Numbered from the stretch's first letter, positions 44,393 to 56,632 are shown. The stretch: DNA of 64,000 bases from Phytobacter palmae (GCA_900112785.1 FONB01000003.1:186001-250000), one strand, 5' to 3'. Notes: generated by a model not told the origin, from the sequence alone. Numbers and translations are program-made.

Positions 44393-45634
44393 TCAGTCTT
44401 TTGGCTGAGGGCAGCGCTGTTCTTTCCAGTCGGCCACGGCCTGAATGCGACGCCGGGTTAACTCTTCACGAACTTCAATGCCTTTGAAACCTGCCTCAAC
44501 GACCGCTTTACTGGAGACCGCTTTTGCGACACCCCAGGCCTCACGCAGTAAACGTCCCTGCGGGTAATCGCACGCCTCAAACCCCGCACGTCCGCGCACG
44601 TCGGCTTCGCTGGTCAGGGCGATTTGCTCGACCCGCTGCGGCTTGCGCCAGGCGTCAATTGAATCAAACAATTTAATAATGGTCTTTGGTTGCAGGATCG
44701 GGAAGGTATGGATCAGGTCATGAAATTCTGCCACCAGCTTTGCCAGATCGCGGATATCATTCGGTACGCGCAAACGCTGACAGACGCCTTCGACCAGCCT
44801 GACGCCTGCCGGACCATGTCCATGATGGCGTGGCCACAGTTCTGGCGGCGTTAACCCTTTACCCAGGTCGTGGCACAGGGTGGCAAAACGCACATCTACC
44901 TCAGGGCTGAGCATGGCGGCCATGGTCACGGTCATCAGGGTATGGAGGCCGGTATCAATTTCAGGATGCCATTTTGCCGGCGCGGGAACACCAAACAGCG
45001 CGTCCACTTCCGGGAACAACACTTTTAGCGCTCCGCAGTCACGCAAAACCTGGAAAAAGACCTGCGGATTACGGCTGGTGAGAGCATTCTCCGTCTCTTT
45101 CCAGACGCGTTCAGGGGGCAGATGGGTCAGCTCACCGGCGGCAGTCATATCGCGCATGAGCGCCATGGTTTCGTCGGCAATGCGAAAACTCAAATGCGCA
45201 TAGCGGGCGGCGAAACGCGCCACGCGCAGAACGCGCAAAGGATCTTCGGCAAACGCGGGAGAAACATGACGCAGCAGGCGGTGGTGCAGATCGTTCTGAC
45301 CACCGTAGGGATCGATAATGTTGCCATTATCATCTTGCGCAAGCGCATTGATGGTCAAGTCACGGCGCAGCAGATCTTGCTCAAGCGTTACATCCGGTGC
45401 GGCATAGCAGGAAAATCCGGTATAACCGAAACCTGATTTTCGTTCGGTACGGGCAAGCGCGTACTCTTCGTGACTTTGCGGATGGAGAAACACGGGAAAA
45501 TCGCGGCCTACCTGCTGGTAGCCCGCGTCGAGCATCTCTGCTGGCGTGGCGCCAACCACCACCCAATCTTTGTCTTTGACCGACAGGCCCAGCAACGCAT
45601 CGCGAACTGCACCACCGACCAGATAACTCTTCAC
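44393..45634 (-). CDS. cca: multifunctional CCA tRNA nucleotidyltransferase
   Basis: This 413-aa enzyme adds or repairs the CCA end of tRNAs. The nucleotidyltransferase start is [11 protein letters not shown], followed by [10 protein letters not shown]. The HD domain shows LCHDLGKG and [10 protein letters not shown] use GTG at 45634 because GAGGAG lies upstream and the E. coli start aligns; an earlier ATG at 45667 adds 11 unrelated residues. It is convergent with uppP. Confidence 0.96.
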   Translation of the reverse strand: MKSYLVGGAVRDALLGLSVKDKDWVVVGATPAEMLDAGYQQVGRDFPVFLHPQSHEEYALARTERKSGFGYTGFSCYAAPDVTLEQDLLRRDLTINALAQDDNGNIIDPYGGQNDLHHRLLRHVSPAFAEDPLRVLRVARFAARYAHLSFRIADETMALMRDMTAAGELTHLPPERVWKETENALTSRNPQVFFQVLRDCGALKVLFPEVDALFGVPAPAKWHPEIDTGLHTLMTVTMAAMLSPEVDVRFATLCHDLGKGLTPPELWPRHHGHGPAGVRLVEGVCQRLRVPNDIRDLAKLVAEFHDLIHTFPILQPKTIIKLFDSIDAWRKPQRVEQIALTSEADVRGRAGFEACDYPQGRLLREAWGVAKAVSSKAVVEAGFKGIEVREELTRRRIQAVADWKEQRCPQPKD

Positions 45635-45749
45635 GCCGCCTGACTCCTCACATCTGTGACTTTTCATAAACCTGACTTATTGAAATGGAGACAGGTTTGT
45701 ATTTTTGCCGACAGATAATACGTAAGTGTAGAGAAGATGGCTAATCAGC

Positions 45750-46370
45750 TTAGTTCATCCAGCGATCTTTGCTTTTACGACGCGGGATTAAGTGCGGCAG
45801 TACCAGACCGAGGAACAGACCTGCACCCAATACGCCACCGCCATACATAAACCACTGCATGATGATAGTGCGCTGTTTGTCGTCGAGCTGGAGGTTAGCG
45901 GCATTCACTTTCTTCTGCGCCACGATCAGCTCGTTTTTAAGCTTCTGGTTTTCTTCTTTCAGGCTGTTAATAACCCCATCGCTACCGGCCACTTTTTGCT
46001 GCATATCCGCCGTGCGCTGGTTCCAGGTGTTATCGATATTGTTGAGCTTATCGGTGAGGGTTTTCACCTGGTTTTCCAGTTCTGGCACGCGTGTGCGCAG
46101 GCTGGGCTGAGTATTGAGCTCTTTAAGAGGGATCCAGGCCGTACGGCCACTGCTGTCGCGAACCTGAGCGTAGTTAGACGCTTCATTTGTTTGCAACAGT
46201 TCCACTTCCTCGCCAGCGTTAACGGTACCCACGAGGCGATAGTTATCTCCCGGGCCACTGCGAACCCAGGTGTTCAATTCATCAGAGACGTAACGTTTTT
46301 CTTCGGCGTGGGCCAATGTGGCAACGCTAAGCGCAAATAAGGTTATTCCAATCAGGCGTAATTTAAGCAT
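45750..46370 (-). CDS. ygiM: YgiM, SH3-domain membrane protein
   Basis: This 206-aa protein has an N-terminal signal sequence (LIGITLFALSVATLAHAEE), a bacterial SH3 domain (about 28-92; WVRSGPGDNYRLVGTVNAG), a coiled coil (about 95-165) and a C-terminal membrane helix (VLGAGLFLGLVLPHLIP). It is probably anchored in the inner membrane with the SH3 part in the periplasm. The function is not known. The E. coli length matches. Confidence 0.95.
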   Translation of the reverse strand: MLKLRLIGITLFALSVATLAHAEEKRYVSDELNTWVRSGPGDNYRLVGTVNAGEEVELLQTNEASNYAQVRDSSGRTAWIPLKELNTQPSLRTRVPELENQVKTLTDKLNNIDNTWNQRTADMQQKVAGSDGVINSLKEENQKLKNELIVAQKKVNAANLQLDDKQRTIIMQWFMYGGGVLGAGLFLGLVLPHLIPRRKSKDRWMN

Positions 46371-46607
46371 CAGGCGTCGTTATTATCTTTAAGCGTGAAT
46401 AAAAACAGTGCCAACAGTCTGACGATAGCTGGCAGGCGGCATCAATCGGAATCATCCGGGTCGAACAAAGCGCATAAGTGAACTTTTACACCCATGAGAT
46501 CGCGCATTGCATGGCAATCTGACACAAAATACTATCTACTGACAAACATCGGGCGCGTTAGTTCGCCGAAATTTTCACTGATGTGACATAACCATAAGTG
46601 CAAAGCC

Positions 46608-47909
46608 ATGGCTCAGGAAATCGAATTAAAGTTTTACGTACATCCCGACAGCGTTGAAACGCTCCGTAACCATCTTCATTCGCTCACCGATGATCGCGTA
46701 GCGCCCACCCAGTTACTCAACATCTATTACGAAACGGCAGATAACTGGCTGCGACGTCATGATATGGGTTTGCGTATACGCGGCTTCGACGGTCAGTATG
46801 AAATGACGATGAAAATCGCCGGACGCGTGGTCGGTGGGTTACATCAACGTCCAGAATATAATATTGCGCTGGATAAGCCGGAGTTGGATCTGGCTCGCTT
46901 CCCGCAGGAGGTCTGGCCTGACGGCGTGCTGCCTGACGCCCTCCAGACACAGGCACAGCCGCTATTCAGCACCGATTTCTACCGGGAAAAATGGCTGGTG
47001 AATGTGGGGGAAAGCCGTATTGAAATTGGTCTGGACCTGGGCGAAGTTAAAGCCGGAGAGCTGGTTGAGCCGCTCTGTGAGCTTGAGCTTGAACTACTAA
47101 GCGGCGACCCGGCAGATATCCTCAAACTGGCCCGTCAGCTCGTGACGCTTTCCGGACTGCGTCAGGGAAGCCTGAGTAAGGCTGCGCGCGGCTATCATCT
47201 GGCCCAGGGTAATGCCGAACGTCATCGTCGCCCGACGCCAGTACTTAAAGTTCAACCGAAAGCCACGACAGAGCAGGCCTTTACCGCCGCGCTGGAGCTG
47301 GGGCTTTCGCAGTGGCAGTACCACGAAGAACTGTGGGTTCGCGGCGATAATCGGGCAAAAGCGGATGTCCAGTCTGCGATTGCGCTCATTCGTCATACCC
47401 TTATGTTGTTCGGCGGCATCGTGCCGCGCAAAGCAAGCGCACGTCTGCGTGATTTGCTGACCCAGGCGGAAGCGACGCTGACGTCAGATGTCTCCGCCGC
47501 GACGGCGGCGTGGAGCGCCGAGGCGGCAACGGCGAAATTGCTACTGACAGAATGGCTGGTTTCCCAGGGCTGGCGCACCTTTCTGGATGACAAAGCGCGT
47601 GCGAAATTTGCCGACTCCTTCAAGCGTTTTGCCGATATTCATTTGTCGCGCAGTGCCGCTGAACTTAAAAGTACGTTCGCGCATCCTCTGGGAGACAGTT
47701 ATCGCGACCAGCTCCCGCGCCTGGCGCGGGAGATAGATAGTGTGTTGCTGCTCGCCGGTTATTACGATGCGGTACAGGCAAATGCCTGGCTGGAAAACTG
47801 GCAAGGATTGCTTCACGCCATTGAGACGCGCCAGCGTATTGAAATCGAACATTTCCGTAACGAAGCGATCTGTCAGCAGCCCTTCTGGCTGCACAGTGGA
47901 CAACGCTAA
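46608..47909 (+). CDS. ygiF: inorganic triphosphatase YgiF
   Basis: This 433-aa protein has an N-terminal CYTH triphosphate tunnel domain (starting [13 protein letters not shown], the ExExK signature) and a C-terminal CHAD helical domain (from about 218). E. coli YgiF hydrolyses tripolyphosphate. The gene is 20 bp before glnE and probably forms one transcript with it. Confidence 0.96.
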   Translation: MAQEIELKFYVHPDSVETLRNHLHSLTDDRVAPTQLLNIYYETADNWLRRHDMGLRIRGFDGQYEMTMKIAGRVVGGLHQRPEYNIALDKPELDLARFPQEVWPDGVLPDALQTQAQPLFSTDFYREKWLVNVGESRIEIGLDLGEVKAGELVEPLCELELELLSGDPADILKLARQLVTLSGLRQGSLSKAARGYHLAQGNAERHRRPTPVLKVQPKATTEQAFTAALELGLSQWQYHEELWVRGDNRAKADVQSAIALIRHTLMLFGGIVPRKASARLRDLLTQAEATLTSDVSAATAAWSAEAATAKLLLTEWLVSQGWRTFLDDKARAKFADSFKRFADIHLSRSAAELKSTFAHPLGDSYRDQLPRLAREIDSVLLLAGYYDAVQANAWLENWQGLLHAIETRQRIEIEHFRNEAICQQPFWLHSGQR

Positions 47910-47929
47910 CCCGGTCAAGGATACCCCCG

Positions 47930-50782
47930 ATGATGCCGCACTCCCCACAGCTACAGCAGCACTGGCAAACTGTACAGGCCCGATTGCCTGAGTCGTTCAG
48001 CGGGAAACCGCTTAGTGAACAAGCGCAGTTAGTGCTTACTTTCAGTGATTTCGTGCAGGATAGCCTTGTCGCGCATCCTGACTGGCTGGCCGGGCTGGAA
48101 AGTTCGCCGCCGCAGGCGGACGAGTGGAAGCTGTATGCACAAACCCTTCGCGAGTCTCTGGACGGCGTGGCAGATGAGGCATCATTAATGCGCGCGCTGC
48201 GCCTGTTCCGTCGCCATATGATGGTGCGTATTGCGTGGGCACAGTCGCTTGAACTGGTGGCCGAAGAGGATACGTTGCAACAGCTGAGCGTACTGGCGGA
48301 GATCCTCATCGTCGCTGCACGTGACTGGCTCTATGATGCCTGCTGTCGCGAGTGGGGAACGCCGTGCAATCAGCAGGGGGAACCGCAACCGCTGCTGATC
48401 CTCGGCATGGGCAAGCTGGGCGGCGGCGAACTCAACTTTTCGTCCGATATCGATCTGATTTTTGCCTGGCCGGAAAACGGTACAACGCGCGGCGGGCGTC
48501 GAGAACTCGATAACGCCCAGTTTTTTACCCGCCTGGGGCAGCGCCTGATAAAAGTGCTCGACCAGCCCACGCAGGATGGCTTTGTGTATCGCGTGGATAT
48601 GCGCCTGCGCCCGTTTGGCGATAGCGGTCCGCTGGTGCTGAGTTTTGCCGCGCTGGAAGATTATTATCAGGAGCAGGGGCGCGACTGGGAACGTTATGCA
48701 ATGGTGAAAGCGCGCATTATGGGCGATAAGGACGATATTTACGCCGGTGAGTTGCGGGCGATGCTGAGGCCGTTCGTTTTCCGTCGCTATATCGATTTCA
48801 GCGTTATTCAGTCCCTGCGCAATATGAAAGGAATGATTGCCCGTGAAGTTCGTCGCCGTGGTCTGAAAGATAACATTAAGCTGGGAGCGGGCGGCATCCG
48901 TGAGATTGAGTTTATTGTCCAGGTATTTCAGTTGATTCGGGGCGGGCGTGAACCGTCGCTGCAGTCCCGCTCGCTGTTACCGACGCTGGAGGCTATCGAT
49001 AAACTGGGGTTGTTGCCGCCTGGCGACGCACCAGTGCTGCGCCAGGCCTATTTGTATCTGCGTCGCCTGGAAAACCTGCTGCAAAGTATTAATGACGAGC
49101 AAACCCAGACGCTGCCATCAGATGAACTCAATCGGGCGCGTCTGGCCTGGGGCATGCGTGTGCCCGACTGGGAAGCGCTGACCTCTGAGCTGGAAAAGCA
49201 GATGTCGGCCGTACGAGGCATATTCAACACTCTCATTGGCGATGATGAAGCCGAAGAGCAGGGAGATGCGCTCTCCGGGCAATGGGGAGAGTTGTGGCAG
49301 GATGCGTTCCAGGAAGATGACAGTACGCCAGTGCTGGCGCATCTTTCTGACGACGATCGCCGCCGCGTGGTGGCGATGATTGCTGATTTTCGTAAAGAGC
49401 TGGATAAGCGCACGATTGGTCCGCGCGGCCGCCAGGTGCTCGACCACCTGATGCCGCATCTGTTGAGTGATGTGTGCTCCCGTGAGGACGCCCCTGTGCC
49501 GCTGTCTCGTGTGACGCCGCTGTTGACGGGAATTGTCACGCGCACCACGTACCTCGAGCTGCTCAGTGAATTTCCTGGTGCGCGTAAGCATCTGATTTCC
49601 CTCTGTGCCGCCTCGCCAATGGTGGCAAGTAAGCTGGCGCGCTATCCGCTCTTGCTGGATGAACTGCTCGACCCGAATACGCTTTATCAGCCCACGGCGA
49701 TGAATGCCTACCGGGATGAGCTGCGTCAGTATTTGCTGCGTGTTCCGGATGATGATGAAGAACAACAACTGGAAGCGCTGCGCCAGTTTAAACAGGCGCA
49801 ATTGTTGCGTGTGGCGGCGGCAGATCTTGCTGGCACACTCCCCGTGATGAAAGTGAGCGATCACTTAACCTGGCTTGCCGAAGCCATCATTGAAGCCGTG
49901 GTGCAGCAGGCATGGAATCTGATGGTTTCGCGTTACGGGCAACCGAAACATTTGCGCGATCGTGACGGACGTGGGTTTGCGGTGGTCGGTTATGGCAAAC
50001 TGGGCGGCTGGGAACTGGGGTATAGCTCCGATCTGGATCTGATTTTCCTTCATGACTGCCCGGTGGATGTGATGACTGACGGCGAGCGCGAAATCGATGG
50101 TCGCCAGTTCTACCTGCGCCTTGCTCAGCGCGTGATGCATCTGTTCAGTACGCGCACCTCGTCCGGCATTCTGTATGAAGTGGACGCGCGTCTGCGCCCG
50201 TCTGGTGCGGCGGGAATGCTGGTGACCTCAACCGAATCATTTGCCGACTATCAGCGTACTGAGGCCTGGACGTGGGAACACCAGGCGCTGGTACGCGCCC
50301 GCGTGGTGTATGGCGATCCGCAATTAAATGCCCAATTTGATGCCATCCGTCGTGATATCACCATGACCGTGCGTGACGGTGCGATGTTACAAACCGAGGT
50401 GCGCGAAATGCGCGAAAAAATGCGCGCCCACTTGAGCAACAAGCACAAAGATCGCTTTGATATCAAAGCCGATGAGGGGGGTATCACCGATATCGAATTT
50501 ATCACCCAGTATCTGGTGCTGCGTTATGCCCATGCAAAACCGAAACTGACGCGCTGGTCGGACAATGTCCGCATTCTGGAAGGGCTGGCGCAAAACGGCA
50601 TTATGGAAGAGCAGGAAGCGCAGGCGCTTACCACCGCCTATACAACGTTGCGTGATGAGCTGCACCACCTGGCATTACAGGAGTTGCCGGGCCATGTGCC
50701 GGACGCATGTTTTGTCGCTGAGCGCGCAATGGTGCGAGCCTGCTGGAACAAGTGGTTGGTGGAGCCGTGCGAGGACGCGTAA
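47930..50782 (+). CDS. glnE: bifunctional glutamine synthetase adenylyltransferase/deadenylylase
   Basis: This 950-aa enzyme adds and removes AMP from glutamine synthetase in response to nitrogen signals carried by PII. Two nucleotidyltransferase domains are visible: [20 protein letters not shown] (about 157-176, deadenylylation) and [20 protein letters not shown] (about 686-705, adenylylation), each with a GSE-type helical domain after it. ATG 47930 or 47933. hldE follows after 46 bp. Confidence 0.98.
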   Translation: MMPHSPQLQQHWQTVQARLPESFSGKPLSEQAQLVLTFSDFVQDSLVAHPDWLAGLESSPPQADEWKLYAQTLRESLDGVADEASLMRALRLFRRHMMVRIAWAQSLELVAEEDTLQQLSVLAEILIVAARDWLYDACCREWGTPCNQQGEPQPLLILGMGKLGGGELNFSSDIDLIFAWPENGTTRGGRRELDNAQFFTRLGQRLIKVLDQPTQDGFVYRVDMRLRPFGDSGPLVLSFAALEDYYQEQGRDWERYAMVKARIMGDKDDIYAGELRAMLRPFVFRRYIDFSVIQSLRNMKGMIAREVRRRGLKDNIKLGAGGIREIEFIVQVFQLIRGGREPSLQSRSLLPTLEAIDKLGLLPPGDAPVLRQAYLYLRRLENLLQSINDEQTQTLPSDELNRARLAWGMRVPDWEALTSELEKQMSAVRGIFNTLIGDDEAEEQGDALSGQWGELWQDAFQEDDSTPVLAHLSDDDRRRVVAMIADFRKELDKRTIGPRGRQVLDHLMPHLLSDVCSREDAPVPLSRVTPLLTGIVTRTTYLELLSEFPGARKHLISLCAASPMVASKLARYPLLLDELLDPNTLYQPTAMNAYRDELRQYLLRVPDDDEEQQLEALRQFKQAQLLRVAAADLAGTLPVMKVSDHLTWLAEAIIEAVVQQAWNLMVSRYGQPKHLRDRDGRGFAVVGYGKLGGWELGYSSDLDLIFLHDCPVDVMTDGEREIDGRQFYLRLAQRVMHLFSTRTSSGILYEVDARLRPSGAAGMLVTSTESFADYQRTEAWTWEHQALVRARVVYGDPQLNAQFDAIRRDITMTVRDGAMLQTEVREMREKMRAHLSNKHKDRFDIKADEGGITDIEFITQYLVLRYAHAKPKLTRWSDNVRILEGLAQNGIMEEQEAQALTTAYTTLRDELHHLALQELPGHVPDACFVAERAMVRACWNKWLVEPCEDA

Positions 50783-50828
50783 GTGTGCTATTATCGCGCG
50801 CAAATTTTGTATCTCTCAGGAGACAGGA

Positions 50829-52262
50829 ATGAAAGTAACGCTGCCAGAGTTTAATCAAGCGGGAGTGCTGGTCGTAGGCGATGTGATGCTGGATCGCTAC
50901 TGGTACGGTCCAACCAGCCGTATTTCACCGGAAGCGCCGGTGCCAGTGGTGAAGGTCGAGACCATTGAAGAGCGTCCGGGCGGTGCGGCGAACGTGGCGA
51001 TGAACATCGCGTCTCTGGGGGCTGGCGCGCGTCTGGTTGGCTTAACCGGTATTGACGATGCGGCGCGTGCTCTGAGCAAGGCGCTGGCGGACGTCAACGT
51101 GAAATGCGACTTCGTTTCTGTTCCAACTCATCCCACCATTACCAAGCTGCGCGTACTGTCGCGTAATCAACAACTGATTCGTCTCGACTTCGAAGAAGGC
51201 TTTGATGGTGTGGATCCTGAACCATTGCATGAGCGTATCAATCAGGCGCTGAGCAGCATCGGTGCGCTGGTGCTCTCCGATTACGCCAAAGGGGCGCTGA
51301 CGAGCATTCGGCAGATGATTACGCTGGCGCGTGGCGCAGGTGTGCCTGTACTGATCGACCCGAAAGGGACCGACTTTGAACGCTACCGTGGTGCGACCCT
51401 GTTGACGCCAAATCTCTCTGAATTTGAAGCCGTGGTCGGCAAATGCAAAAACGAAGACGAGATTGTCGAACGTGGTATGAAGTTGATTGCGGATTTCGAC
51501 CTGACCGCATTGTTGGTTACCCGTTCTGAGCAGGGAATGACGCTGTTACAGCCGGGAAAAGCGCCACTGCATATGCCAACGCAGGCGCAGGAAGTGTATG
51601 ACGTTACCGGTGCCGGTGACACGGTAATTGGTGTGCTGGCCGCTACCCTTGCCGCGGGTAATTCGCTGGAGGAAGCATGTTTCTTCGCGAACGCTGCTGC
51701 AGGCGTAGTGGTGGGTAAACTCGGAACCTCTACCGTTTCACCTATCGAGCTGGAAAACGCGGTGCGCGGACGCTCAGAGACGGGTTTTGGTGTGATGACC
51801 GAAGAAGAACTGCGCGATGCTGTCGCTGCGGCACGCAAACGTGGCGAAAAAGTGGTGATGACCAATGGCGTGTTCGACATCCTGCATGCGGGCCATGTGT
51901 CGTATCTGGCGAATGCCCGTAAGCTCGGCGATCGTCTGATTGTCGCGGTGAATAGCGATGCATCCACGAAACGTCTGAAAGGAGATTCACGCCCGGTAAA
52001 CCCGCTTGAGCAACGTATGATTGTTCTGAGTGCGCTGGAAGCCGTGGACTGGGTGGTGCCGTTTGAAGAAGATACGCCGCAGCGTCTGATAGCCTCTGTT
52101 CTGCCGGATAAGCTGGTGAAAGGGGGGGACTACAAGCCGGAAGAGATCGCCGGAAGTGAAGAAGTATGGGCTAACGGCGGTGAAGTGCTGGTGCTCAACT
52201 TTGAAGATGGCTGTTCGACCACCAATATCATCAGGAAAATCCAGAAAGACAGCGAGAAATAG
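50829..52262 (+). CDS. hldE: bifunctional heptose 7-phosphate kinase / heptose 1-phosphate adenylyltransferase
   Basis: This 477-aa enzyme makes ADP-heptose for the LPS inner core. The N-terminal ribokinase-type domain shows [12 protein letters not shown] and [11 protein letters not shown], and the C-terminal nucleotidyltransferase shows [13 protein letters not shown], the HxGH motif. I start at MKVTLPEF (50829) after AGGAG; the longer frame is spurious. The length equals E. coli HldE. Confidence 0.98.
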   Translation: MKVTLPEFNQAGVLVVGDVMLDRYWYGPTSRISPEAPVPVVKVETIEERPGGAANVAMNIASLGAGARLVGLTGIDDAARALSKALADVNVKCDFVSVPTHPTITKLRVLSRNQQLIRLDFEEGFDGVDPEPLHERINQALSSIGALVLSDYAKGALTSIRQMITLARGAGVPVLIDPKGTDFERYRGATLLTPNLSEFEAVVGKCKNEDEIVERGMKLIADFDLTALLVTRSEQGMTLLQPGKAPLHMPTQAQEVYDVTGAGDTVIGVLAATLAAGNSLEEACFFANAAAGVVVGKLGTSTVSPIELENAVRGRSETGFGVMTEEELRDAVAAARKRGEKVVMTNGVFDILHAGHVSYLANARKLGDRLIVAVNSDASTKRLKGDSRPVNPLEQRMIVLSALEAVDWVVPFEEDTPQRLIASVLPDKLVKGGDYKPEEIAGSEEVWANGGEVLVLNFEDGCSTTNIIRKIQKDSEK

Positions 52263-52538
52263 GGAATACGGGAGAGGCACTGAACATCTGGTTATGTCTC
52301 TCCTCGCTGTTAACGCTGCTGATTTTCGACCTGGATTAAAGGATAAGTGAGGAGGGGTCTCTCCCCTTCTGACTGACGGTGAGTAAGCTGCGAAACTTAT
52401 CATTAACAGAATAACCCGTATGATGATGTTCCCTCATAACCCTTTTCCCTGTTAAAGCCCCTCCTCTGGAGGCGCGTTCCTGTTTTAACCCCTTGCTGTC
52501 AAAGCGATTATTGGTATATACCTCAGCAGGTACAAGGG

Positions 52539-52571
52539 CATCATCCCCGACTTTATACGTCGGGGATGATG
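52539..52571. repeat. perfect 13-bp inverted repeat between hldE and yqiK
   Basis: CATCATCCCCGAC (52539-52551) pairs with GTCGGGGATGATG (52559-52571), loop of seven. No T run follows on either strand, so it is an unproven terminator between the convergent genes. Apart from it, 52263-52591 holds nothing recognised. Confidence 0.6.
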
Positions 52572-52591
52572 GGATGCAGGGCAGGAAACGA

Positions 52592-54271
52592 CTACTCTTC
52601 TTTTGCCGCTGTTACCACCGTTTCTTCATTTGCCTCAACCTGCTTTAGCGGTTCAGCTATGGCTGCCAGCGATCCGCCAGAAATCCCAATCTCATTAAGC
52701 AGCGAATCAATCAGTGGTGCCTGGGTTCGGTAGGCAAGGGCGGCAGAGAGCGCCTGCTCCGCCAGGTTCCCGCCACTGGCCGTTCCTGCGGTAACTTCGC
52801 CTGCTGCTCCACCACGATTCAGCCCATCCACCTGAATGATCTTGATGCCGTCGATAGACTTCATCGGCTCAACGGATTTTTCGATAACCGCAGGCAGCGC
52901 TTGCAGAAGCGCCAGTTTGAATTTGAGACTGGTTTGTTCGTTGGAAAGGACGTTGATCGCATCGTTCAGCGCGCGCTGCGCTTCGGCTTCTGCAAGGCCT
53001 TTTTTCCGCGTTGCTTCCGCCAGCTCCACGATGGCTGCGGCCTGCAATTCGGCTGCTTCTTTCTCAGCTTTGGCGCGTACCGTCAACTCAACCGCTTTGG
53101 TTTCCGCATCCTGAGCTGCGGCGATCAACGCAACCTGTTTTGCACGATCGGCTTCGGCAGTCTGGCGTGTGGTTTCTACGTTTTGCTGAGCACGAACGGC
53201 TTGCGCCAGCGCGTCGTTGGCTTTTGCTTCCGCCTGGGACTGTTGCTCTGACTTAGCCGCAATGGCGATGGATTTTGTCTGGTTGGCAATCTCCGTCACC
53301 TGCTGTTGTTCGATCTCTTTAATGCGAACTTCACGCTCGGCTTCAACTTTTCTGGAACGCACCGCCTGTTCGCGTTCGATTTCACTTTCCTGAATTTGCC
53401 GTTCCGCAAGGATACGTGTTTGCTCTGCTTCACGATGACGTTCTGCTTCGAAGGCAGCAATTTTGGCATTCTGCTCGGCGGTGCGGGTTTTCACCTGTTG
53501 CTCCTGCTCAAGCGTCATAAACGCTTCTTGCTGCTCAATCTCAAGTTTGCGGGCTAAGGCATCGCGGTTCTTTTCGCGTACCGCCACTTCCACATCCTGC
53601 TCGACTTCGTTACGTTCACGACGACGGCGCTCAGTTTCCTGCGTCAGCTTGGTGAGACCTTCGGCGTCAAAGGCATTATTCGGATTGAAATGCACTTTTT
53701 CCGTCTGGTTGAAGTTGGTTAACGAGACACTCTCCAGTTCCAGCCCGTTTTTTGAAAGATCTTCCGCAACGGTATTTTGTACGCCCTGAACGAAGTTTTC
53801 GCGGGTGTCCTGTAACTCATGCATGGTCATCTGGGAGGCAGTAGCACGCAGGGCATCAACGAATTTATCTTCAATCAACACCCGGAGATCCTCTGGCGAC
53901 AATGTACGCTGACCCAACGTCTGCGCGGCAGTGGCTATCCCTTCAATCGAGGGTTTTACGCGAACGAAAAAGGCAACAACGACATCCACGCGCATACGGT
54001 CTTTAGTGATCAGGCTGTCAACCGCAGAACGGCTCACTTCGAGTTTAAGGGTATTCATGTTAATCGGAATAATTTCGTGGAATATGGGCATCACAATCGC
54101 GCCGCCGCTCATTACCACTTTCTGCCCACCTAAACCCGTTCGTACAAACGCCTGCTCAGCCGAGGCCCGACGATATAATCGGGCAAAAATAATCCCAATG
54201 ACCAACAGGATAAAAACAACTGCCAGAGCATAACTCATCCATGAGGGAAATTGATTCAATAGATTTTCCAT
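52592..54271 (-). CDS. yqiK: flotillin-like protein YqiK
   Basis: This 559-aa inner-membrane protein has an N-terminal membrane helix (about 10-31; YALAVVFILLVIGIIFARLY), a band 7/SPFH domain (about 35-220) and a long Glu/Ala/Arg-rich coiled coil (about 230-480). Flotillins form membrane microdomain scaffolds; E. coli YqiK affects cell shape and motility when overproduced. It follows yqiJ by 17 bp and forms a pair with it. Confidence 0.96.
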   Translation of the reverse strand: MENLLNQFPSWMSYALAVVFILLVIGIIFARLYRRASAEQAFVRTGLGGQKVVMSGGAIVMPIFHEIIPINMNTLKLEVSRSAVDSLITKDRMRVDVVVAFFVRVKPSIEGIATAAQTLGQRTLSPEDLRVLIEDKFVDALRATASQMTMHELQDTRENFVQGVQNTVAEDLSKNGLELESVSLTNFNQTEKVHFNPNNAFDAEGLTKLTQETERRRRERNEVEQDVEVAVREKNRDALARKLEIEQQEAFMTLEQEQQVKTRTAEQNAKIAAFEAERHREAEQTRILAERQIQESEIEREQAVRSRKVEAEREVRIKEIEQQQVTEIANQTKSIAIAAKSEQQSQAEAKANDALAQAVRAQQNVETTRQTAEADRAKQVALIAAAQDAETKAVELTVRAKAEKEAAELQAAAIVELAEATRKKGLAEAEAQRALNDAINVLSNEQTSLKFKLALLQALPAVIEKSVEPMKSIDGIKIIQVDGLNRGGAAGEVTAGTASGGNLAEQALSAALAYRTQAPLIDSLLNEIGISGGSLAAIAEPLKQVEANEETVVTAAKEE

Positions 54272-54288
54272 AATACTTCCTTTTGTTT

Positions 54289-54918
54289 TTACAATTCATT
54301 TGGCCAGGGATTCAACTCCGCCAAATAACGGCTGGCGGACAACCGACAAATAATGAGAACCTTATCGCCGCGTTTAAAGCTTTTTCCCTCTTCGGGTTCC
54401 AGAAGTAAATAATGCACCTGTCCAAATTTATCTTTGAATTTACCTTCACAAGGGCGTTGAGGTGCTGCGCTGTGGCCAGTGATAATGGCCATGGCGCCAA
54501 TAAAATCATCTTCTGTTATCGCGCTGGTCTCATCTCCCGGAAGCCATCGCCCCAACATTTTACCAGTGTAGTGGGTAATAACGCCTGAAAATATAAGACA
54601 AAATGGGGTAAGAATGACGTTGGGAAGTGGGGTTTGCAGTAGGGTAACGCTCAGATGCTGTAAAAAAATGCCACACAGTCCGAAGCAACCAGCGATAAGG
54701 CAAAGGACAACCAGTGCGGGAACGCGACCGAAATTAAGGTAGTGGAAAAACTGATTCAAATGGCCGGAAGCGACCCCGTCATAATCAAACAAATGTGAAT
54801 CAATGACGCCAGAAATAACATTCCCAAAAAACAGCGAAACAATTTCTACGATACCTATAAGCGCCACCAGTGCGAGGGCGAAAAAGTAAGGTGAGTAGTA
54901 TTCAGGAAAAATATCCAT
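54289..54918 (-). CDS. yqiJ: YqiJ, NfeD-like membrane partner of YqiK
   Basis: This 209-aa protein has several membrane helices in the first 125 residues (FALALVALIGIVEIVSLFFG, ALVVLCLIAGCFGLCGIFL) and a C-terminal OB-fold (about 130-205; DFIGAMAIITGHSAAPQRPC). NfeD-type proteins accompany flotillins. The two-gene layout yqiJ-yqiK is as in E. coli, but the E. coli glgS and fimbrial genes that follow are absent here. Confidence 0.95.
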   Translation of the reverse strand: MDIFPEYYSPYFFALALVALIGIVEIVSLFFGNVISGVIDSHLFDYDGVASGHLNQFFHYLNFGRVPALVVLCLIAGCFGLCGIFLQHLSVTLLQTPLPNVILTPFCLIFSGVITHYTGKMLGRWLPGDETSAITEDDFIGAMAIITGHSAAPQRPCEGKFKDKFGQVHYLLLEPEEGKSFKRGDKVLIICRLSASRYLAELNPWPNEL

Positions 54919-55103
54919 ATATTCTCCTTGGGTTATTATTTTTTAAAAGGCAAATAACTCCTTGAGTAGCGGAGGCAATAATATCATGAATGAGACACTA
55001 ACAAAAAGGCAGATGGACTACCGGAATATTGTAGGGGTAATCAAAGTTAACGTTATTGATTACCCCCTCTGTGGCTGGAGATGAAGGGGATGCCAGCGTG
55101 GCC

Positions 55104-55409
55104 TTATGCACCCGTGTCCGGCGAATCAACCGGAGGGATTGCCGGAGCCGGTTTCACCTCTGCTGAGGCATTACGATTTTCCAGTTCATTAAGACGTTGC
55201 TCAAGCAATGCCAGCTTTTCACGCGTACGCAGCAGTACCTGTGTCTGAACGTCAAACTCTTCGCGGCTGACCAGGTCAAGGCGTGTCAGTTGCGCCTGCA
55301 GGGACTGGCGGATTTTTTTCTCAACATCTTCCCCGAACTCACGAATCCCTTTTGGCATTGATTCGTGGACCTGACGCGCAATCTGTTCAATTTTTTTCGG
55401 GTCAATCAT
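55104..55409 (-). CDS. ubiK: ubiquinone biosynthesis accessory factor UbiK
   Basis: This 101-aa protein (formerly YqiC) starts [20 protein letters not shown] as in E. coli, so I use 55409 and not the longer frame. It has an amphipathic N-terminus and a C-terminal coiled coil (about 55-80), and forms a complex with UbiJ for aerobic ubiquinone synthesis. The Pro/Ala-rich tail differs from E. coli. Confidence 0.95.
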   Translation of the reverse strand: MIDPKKIEQIARQVHESMPKGIREFGEDVEKKIRQSLQAQLTRLDLVSREEFDVQTQVLLRTREKLALLEQRLNELENRNASAEVKPAPAIPPVDSPDTGA

Positions 55410-55535
55410 TTGTAAGTTCCCTGTTCGGATAGGTTCTGACAATTATTGTAGTGTGATATGCCATAACGATAAACCAGATTTGTTTGAAGGTTACGCGTTG
55501 CCGAAGGTAATCAATAGCGTTATAGTTATCCCGCT

Positions 55536-55682
55536 TATTCTCAGGGCGGGGCGAAATTCCCCACCGGCGGTAAATCAGCCTGCGCTGAAAGCCCGCGAGC
55601 GCTTCTGGTGAAAACCGGAAGGTCAGCAGATCCGGTGTGATTCCGGGGCCGACGGTTAAAGTCCGGATGGGAGAGAGTAACG
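55536..55682 (+). promoter_or_regulatory. FMN riboswitch (RFN element) of ribB
   Basis: The conserved RFN blocks are all present: TCAGGGCGGGG at the 5' end, CCCCACCGGCGGTA, GCCCGCGAGCG, AGATCCGGTGTGATTCCGGGGCCGA and CGGTTAAAGTCCGGATGGGAGAGA. FMN binding is expected to reduce ribB expression by transcription or translation. The downstream stretch to 55720 with TTTTTTT near 55716 is probably the expression platform. In E. coli the leader RNA is called SroG. Confidence 0.97.
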
Positions 55683-55777
55683 ATTCAGTTGGGCCTGGAG
55701 GCTCGCTCGCGTTATTTTTTTATACTCCTAAGACTGCCCTGATTCTGGTAACCATAACTTTAATGAGGTCTTTTACC

Positions 55778-56431
55778 ATGAATCAGACGCTGCTTTCTTC
55801 TTTTGGCACGCCATTCGAACGTATTGAAAATGCTTTAACTGCACTGCGCGAAGGTCGCGGTGTGATGGTTCTTGACGATGAAGATCGCGAGAACGAAGGT
55901 GACATGATCTTTGCTGCTGAGACCATGACCGTTGAGCAGATGGCGCTGACCATCCGTCACGGTAGCGGTATTGTTTGTCTGTGCATCACCGAAGATCGTC
56001 GTAAACAACTTGACCTGCCGATGATGGTTGAAAACAACACCAGCGCTTACGGTACCGGTTTTACCGTTACCATCGAAGCGGCAACGGGCGTTTCTACCGG
56101 TGTTTCTGCGGCTGATCGCGTTACCACCGTGCGTGCTGCAATTGCCGATGGTGCTAAACCTTCGGACCTGAATCGCCCTGGCCACGTTTTCCCACTGCGT
56201 GCACAGCAGGGTGGTGTATTGACTCGCGGTGGTCATACCGAAGCGACGATTGATCTGGTGTCCCTGGCAGGGTTCAAGCCGGCCGGTGTGCTGTGTGAAC
56301 TGACGAACGACGATGGCACCATGGCGCGCGCGCCGGAGTGTATCAAGTTTGCACGCGAGCACAACATGGCTGTTGTCACCATTGAAGACCTGGTGGCTTA
56401 TCGTCTGGAGCATGAGCGTAAAGCCAGCTAA
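55778..56431 (+). CDS. ribB: 3,4-dihydroxy-2-butanone 4-phosphate synthase
   Basis: This 217-aa enzyme makes the four-carbon unit of riboflavin from ribulose 5-phosphate. Active-site segments are [18 protein letters not shown] (about 29-46), CLCITEDRR and [16 protein letters not shown]. It is controlled by the FMN riboswitch just upstream. The start ATG 55778 equals the E. coli start. Confidence 0.98.
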   Translation: MNQTLLSSFGTPFERIENALTALREGRGVMVLDDEDRENEGDMIFAAETMTVEQMALTIRHGSGIVCLCITEDRRKQLDLPMMVENNTSAYGTGFTVTIEAATGVSTGVSAADRVTTVRAAIADGAKPSDLNRPGHVFPLRAQQGGVLTRGGHTEATIDLVSLAGFKPAGVLCELTNDDGTMARAPECIKFAREHNMAVVTIEDLVAYRLEHERKAS

Positions 56432-56454
56432 GCGATAGTAACGCTTTAAAAAGA

Positions 56455-56488
56455 ATCCGAAGCCGGACCGCCGACTTCGGATTTTTTA
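56455..56488 (+). terminator. ribB terminator
   Basis: ATCCGAAG (56455-56462) pairs with CTTCGGAT (56475-56482), followed by TTTTTATTT. Confidence 0.88.
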
Positions 56489-56632
56489 TTTCCCGTTAGT
56501 CTCTTGCTGAAAGTAGGGTATTCATCCGCTTTATTGATCTCGCTAATGGCGACATCGGTTTGCTACTTATAAAGTGGTAACCATGACGTGATGGCTCGCA
56601 TAACCACATGTGGCGCGGGATGAGGAAGGGAT